A stretch of 64,000 nucleotides of DNA from Anaeromyxobacter oryzae. Lineage in GTDB: Bacteria > Myxococcota > Myxococcia > Myxococcales > Anaeromyxobacteraceae. The DNA lies in the NCBI RefSeq assembly GCF_023169945.1, contig NZ_AP025591.1:3468481-3532480 (forward strand). Reading direction: 5' to 3'. A program made the position numbers and the translations under genes. The first letter of the stretch is position 1. Each line of letters starts with the position of its first letter. The notes under the pieces were generated by a model. It searched no databases. It saw nothing but the letters and a program-made list of their open reading frames with translations, and was not told where the DNA came from. Below are positions 62,344-64,000 of this stretch, one piece after another.

Positions 62344-62931
62344 ATGCCCACCGACCGCACCGATCTCGAGCGCCGCCTCGCCGCCGCGACCGCGGACGAC
62401 ACCGTCCGCGGCCTGATCTTCAACGCCATCTTCGACGCGGTGGAGGAGCACCTCGGCAAGGACGCCGCGGTCGCCATCGACCCGACCCGGAAGGCGCACC
62501 GGACCGACTTCTTCTCGTTCCCGGTGAGCGACTACCTGCGGCTCGCCTTCGACGCGGTGGACCGCCTCGAGCCCAGGCTCGGCAGCGTCGACGCGGGCTT
62601 CCACGCCATCGGCTACCGCGCGGCCTCGAACACCTTCGGCTCCATGGTCGGCGCGACCCTGCTCGCGCTCAGCGGGAAGGACGGCGCCCGGACGCTGCTC
62701 TCGAACGCCGCCGCCGGCTACAAGGCGACCGTGAGCTACGGGCAGCGGAGGCTCGAGTGGCTCGGCCCCGCGCACGCGCGCTTCACGTTCACCCGCGACT
62801 TCCTCGTGCCCCCGTTCCACTGCGGCGTGTTCCAGGCCTCCGTCGAGGCGATGGGCGCGAAGGACGTGAAGGTCGTGGGCCGGCAGATCGCGCCGCTCGA
62901 CGCCGTGTACGAGATCAGCTGGAAGGCGTAG
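62344..62931 (+). CDS. DUF2378-family myxobacterial protein
   Basis: A 195-residue cytoplasmic protein. TVRGLIFNAIFDAVEEHLGKDA, FSFPVSDYLRLAFDAVDRLEPRLGSVDAGFHAIGYRAASNTFGSMVGATLLAL and PPFHCGVFQASVEAMGAKDVKVVGRQIAPLDAVYEISW match the DUF2378 (TIGR02265) family, found largely in myxobacteria in many paralogues. Its role is unknown. It supports the taxonomic reading of the window. Diverges from recA. Confidence 0.85.
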   Translation: MPTDRTDLERRLAAATADDTVRGLIFNAIFDAVEEHLGKDAAVAIDPTRKAHRTDFFSFPVSDYLRLAFDAVDRLEPRLGSVDAGFHAIGYRAASNTFGSMVGATLLALSGKDGARTLLSNAAAGYKATVSYGQRRLEWLGPAHARFTFTRDFLVPPFHCGVFQASVEAMGAKDVKVVGRQIAPLDAVYEISWKA

Positions 62932-62955
62932 CGCGCCGCCCCTGGCGGGCGGACG

Positions 62956-63561
62956 CTACGCCGTGGCGCCGCCGCCGCCCATGGCGAAGCCGGCGGGATC
63001 GAGCCCGAGCCGGCGGACGGCGGTCTCCCAGCGCTGCTCGAGGGGCACGCCGAGGACGAGATCGCCGTGGAGCGGCATCGGGATCCACGCGCCCGCCGCG
63101 ACCTCGTGCTCCACCTGCTGCGGCGCCCACCCCGCGTAGCCGAGCAGGAGCAGGTACGGGCCGGGCTCCGCCGCGCGCACCAGCGCCTCGAGCAGCTCGC
63201 GCGAGCCGCCGAGCGCGACGTCCGCCCCGACCCGGACGGCGCCCTCCTCCGGCACCCCCGGCCCCGGGCGGAAGAGGATCCAGAGCCGCTCCGGCTGGAC
63301 CGGGCCGCCGACGAGCACCGGGTCGGCGCCGTGGCCCGCGGCGTCGGCGCGGGCGCGGAGCGCGGGGTCGAGGCCGCCGAGCACGTCCGCGACCGTGAGC
63401 GGCCCGGGCCGGTTCACGACGAAGCCGAGCGCGCCCTCGCCGTGGTGCTCCGCCATCAGCACGAGGGACCCGGCGAAGTTCGGATCCCGCAGCGCCGGCG
63501 AGGCGACGAGGAACCCGGGCGCGAGGCCGGCGGCGGCGGGCTCTGGTCTCTCGGTCTCCAC
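62956..63561 (-). CDS. YqgE/AlgH-family protein
   Basis: A 201-residue protein with GTG start behind GGAG at six bases. APGFLVASPALRDPNFAGSLVLMAEHHGEGALGFVVNRP and GGPVQPERLWILFRPG, then YLLLLGYAGWAPQQVEHEVAAGAWIPMPLHGDLVLGVPLEQRWETAVRRLGLDPAGFAM are the YqgE/AlgH pattern. No signal or catalytic motif; the family is a widespread conserved protein of unclear role. It is convergent with the DUF2378 gene. Confidence 0.92.
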   Translation of the reverse strand: METERPEPAAAGLAPGFLVASPALRDPNFAGSLVLMAEHHGEGALGFVVNRPGPLTVADVLGGLDPALRARADAAGHGADPVLVGGPVQPERLWILFRPGPGVPEEGAVRVGADVALGGSRELLEALVRAAEPGPYLLLLGYAGWAPQQVEHEVAAGAWIPMPLHGDLVLGVPLEQRWETAVRRLGLDPAGFAMGGGGATA

Positions 63562-63705
63562 GTGGCCCTCCGTTCCCCTGCGCCTCCGAGATCTCGCGCG
63601 GCCCGCGCCGCCGCGCAAGGGGAGACGGGCGAGTGGCGCTCCCTGCCGCCCCTCGGCCGGGGCGGCCGCGCGACGGCGCGCGCCCGGGCGGGGTAGCATC
63701 GGCGG

Positions 63706-64000
63706 GTGCCCCCAGCGGACGATCCCGATGCCATCCCCTGGCCGCCGCCGACCGGGGTCGAGGCCGCCCTGCTCGCGGGCGGCGCTGCGCTCCTCGCATG
63801 GTCGCAGGTCACGCGCGGGCTGGTCGCGGCCGCGCTCGCCGGCGCGGACCTCGTGTTCCACGAGGCGGGGCACGTCGTCTGCGGGGTGCTCGGGCTGCGG
63901 TTCGTGACCCTGCTCGGCGGCACGCTCGGGCAGCTCGCGTTCCCCGTCGCCGCGGGCCTCGGCTTCGCGCTCCGGCGCCGGACGGTCGCCGCGGCCGCGA
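63706..64000 (+). CDS. Membrane metalloprotease with HEAGH motif (partial)
   Basis: An open frame from a GTG codon runs off the right edge (98 codons seen). After an acidic start (PPADDPDAIPWPPP) and a hydrophobic segment (AALLAGGAALLAWSQ), LAGADLVFHEAGHVVCGVLGLRFVTLLGGTLGQLAFPVAAGLGFALRRR carries HEAGH, the zinc motif of intramembrane or M50-like metalloproteases. The start and family are provisional because most of the gene is missing. Confidence 0.65.
   Translation, partial: MPPADDPDAIPWPPPTGVEAALLAGGAALLAWSQVTRGLVAAALAGADLVFHEAGHVVCGVLGLRFVTLLGGTLGQLAFPVAAGLGFALRRRTVAAAA

Overview
The window is uniformly GC-rich (well above 70 percent by eye) with dense, often overlapping genes that frequently start with GTG. 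A protein of the myxobacterial DUF2378 type, several cytochrome-linked periplasmic systems, a periplasmic [NiFe] hydrogenase and a TRAP transporter with a TatT subunit suggest a myxobacterial chromosome of the Anaeromyxobacter kind. This is inference from gene content, not a database match. No phage, IS element, CRISPR array, rRNA or tRNA was seen.

Layout. 1-6.1 kb: an outer-membrane porin diverges from a phosphate regulon (pstS, pstC, pstA, pstB, phoU) with two near-identical PHO-box promoters. 6.3-7.2 kb: a small unknown gene and a secreted Thr/Gly-rich protein. 7.3-13.6 kb: a minus-strand run of eight closely packed genes (PEGA protein, rRNA methyltransferase-like protein, SsuABC/TauABC-type ABC transporter, YjdF-like membrane protein, NlpC/P60 lipoprotein, PAP2 phosphatase). 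13.7-22.4 kb: two glycosyltransferases (one missing its donor-binding domain), an MFS transporter, an ABC-F ATPase, a PAS histidine kinase with four clustered Cys, a glycerophosphodiesterase and a methyltransferase.

22.4-34 kb is the most striking part: a six-gene minus-strand operon for a 1931-residue multicopper oxidase, a YVTN-type beta-propeller, two SCO copper chaperones, a lipoprotein, and a cytochrome c fused to a type-I periplasmic binding protein. Together these look like an exported copper-dependent oxidation system with its own copper-loading factors and a haem electron acceptor or sensor. The giant oxidase resembles the manganese-oxidase class (MofA/MnxG/McoA), but the substrate cannot be read from sequence.

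34.4-41.7 kb: PAP2-like protein, TRAP transporter (fused DctQM, TatT, DctP), alpha/beta hydrolase, MsrPQ. 41.7-49 kb: lone receiver domain; DUF429-like/UDG-like/RlpA operon ending in a 29-bp tandem repeat; rpe; then a PhnD-like binding protein, chemoreceptor and OprP-like porin. 49.4-52.6 kb: periplasmic [NiFe] hydrogenase with a split-Soret-like dihaem cytochrome. 52.7-64 kb: CcdC-like protein, rsmB, fmt, a long imperfect inverted repeat, glycerate kinase, HAMP-like and HEAT-repeat proteins, a LETM1-like protein, recA with a possible LexA site, DUF2378, YqgE/AlgH, and the start of an HEAGH metalloprotease cut by the window edge.
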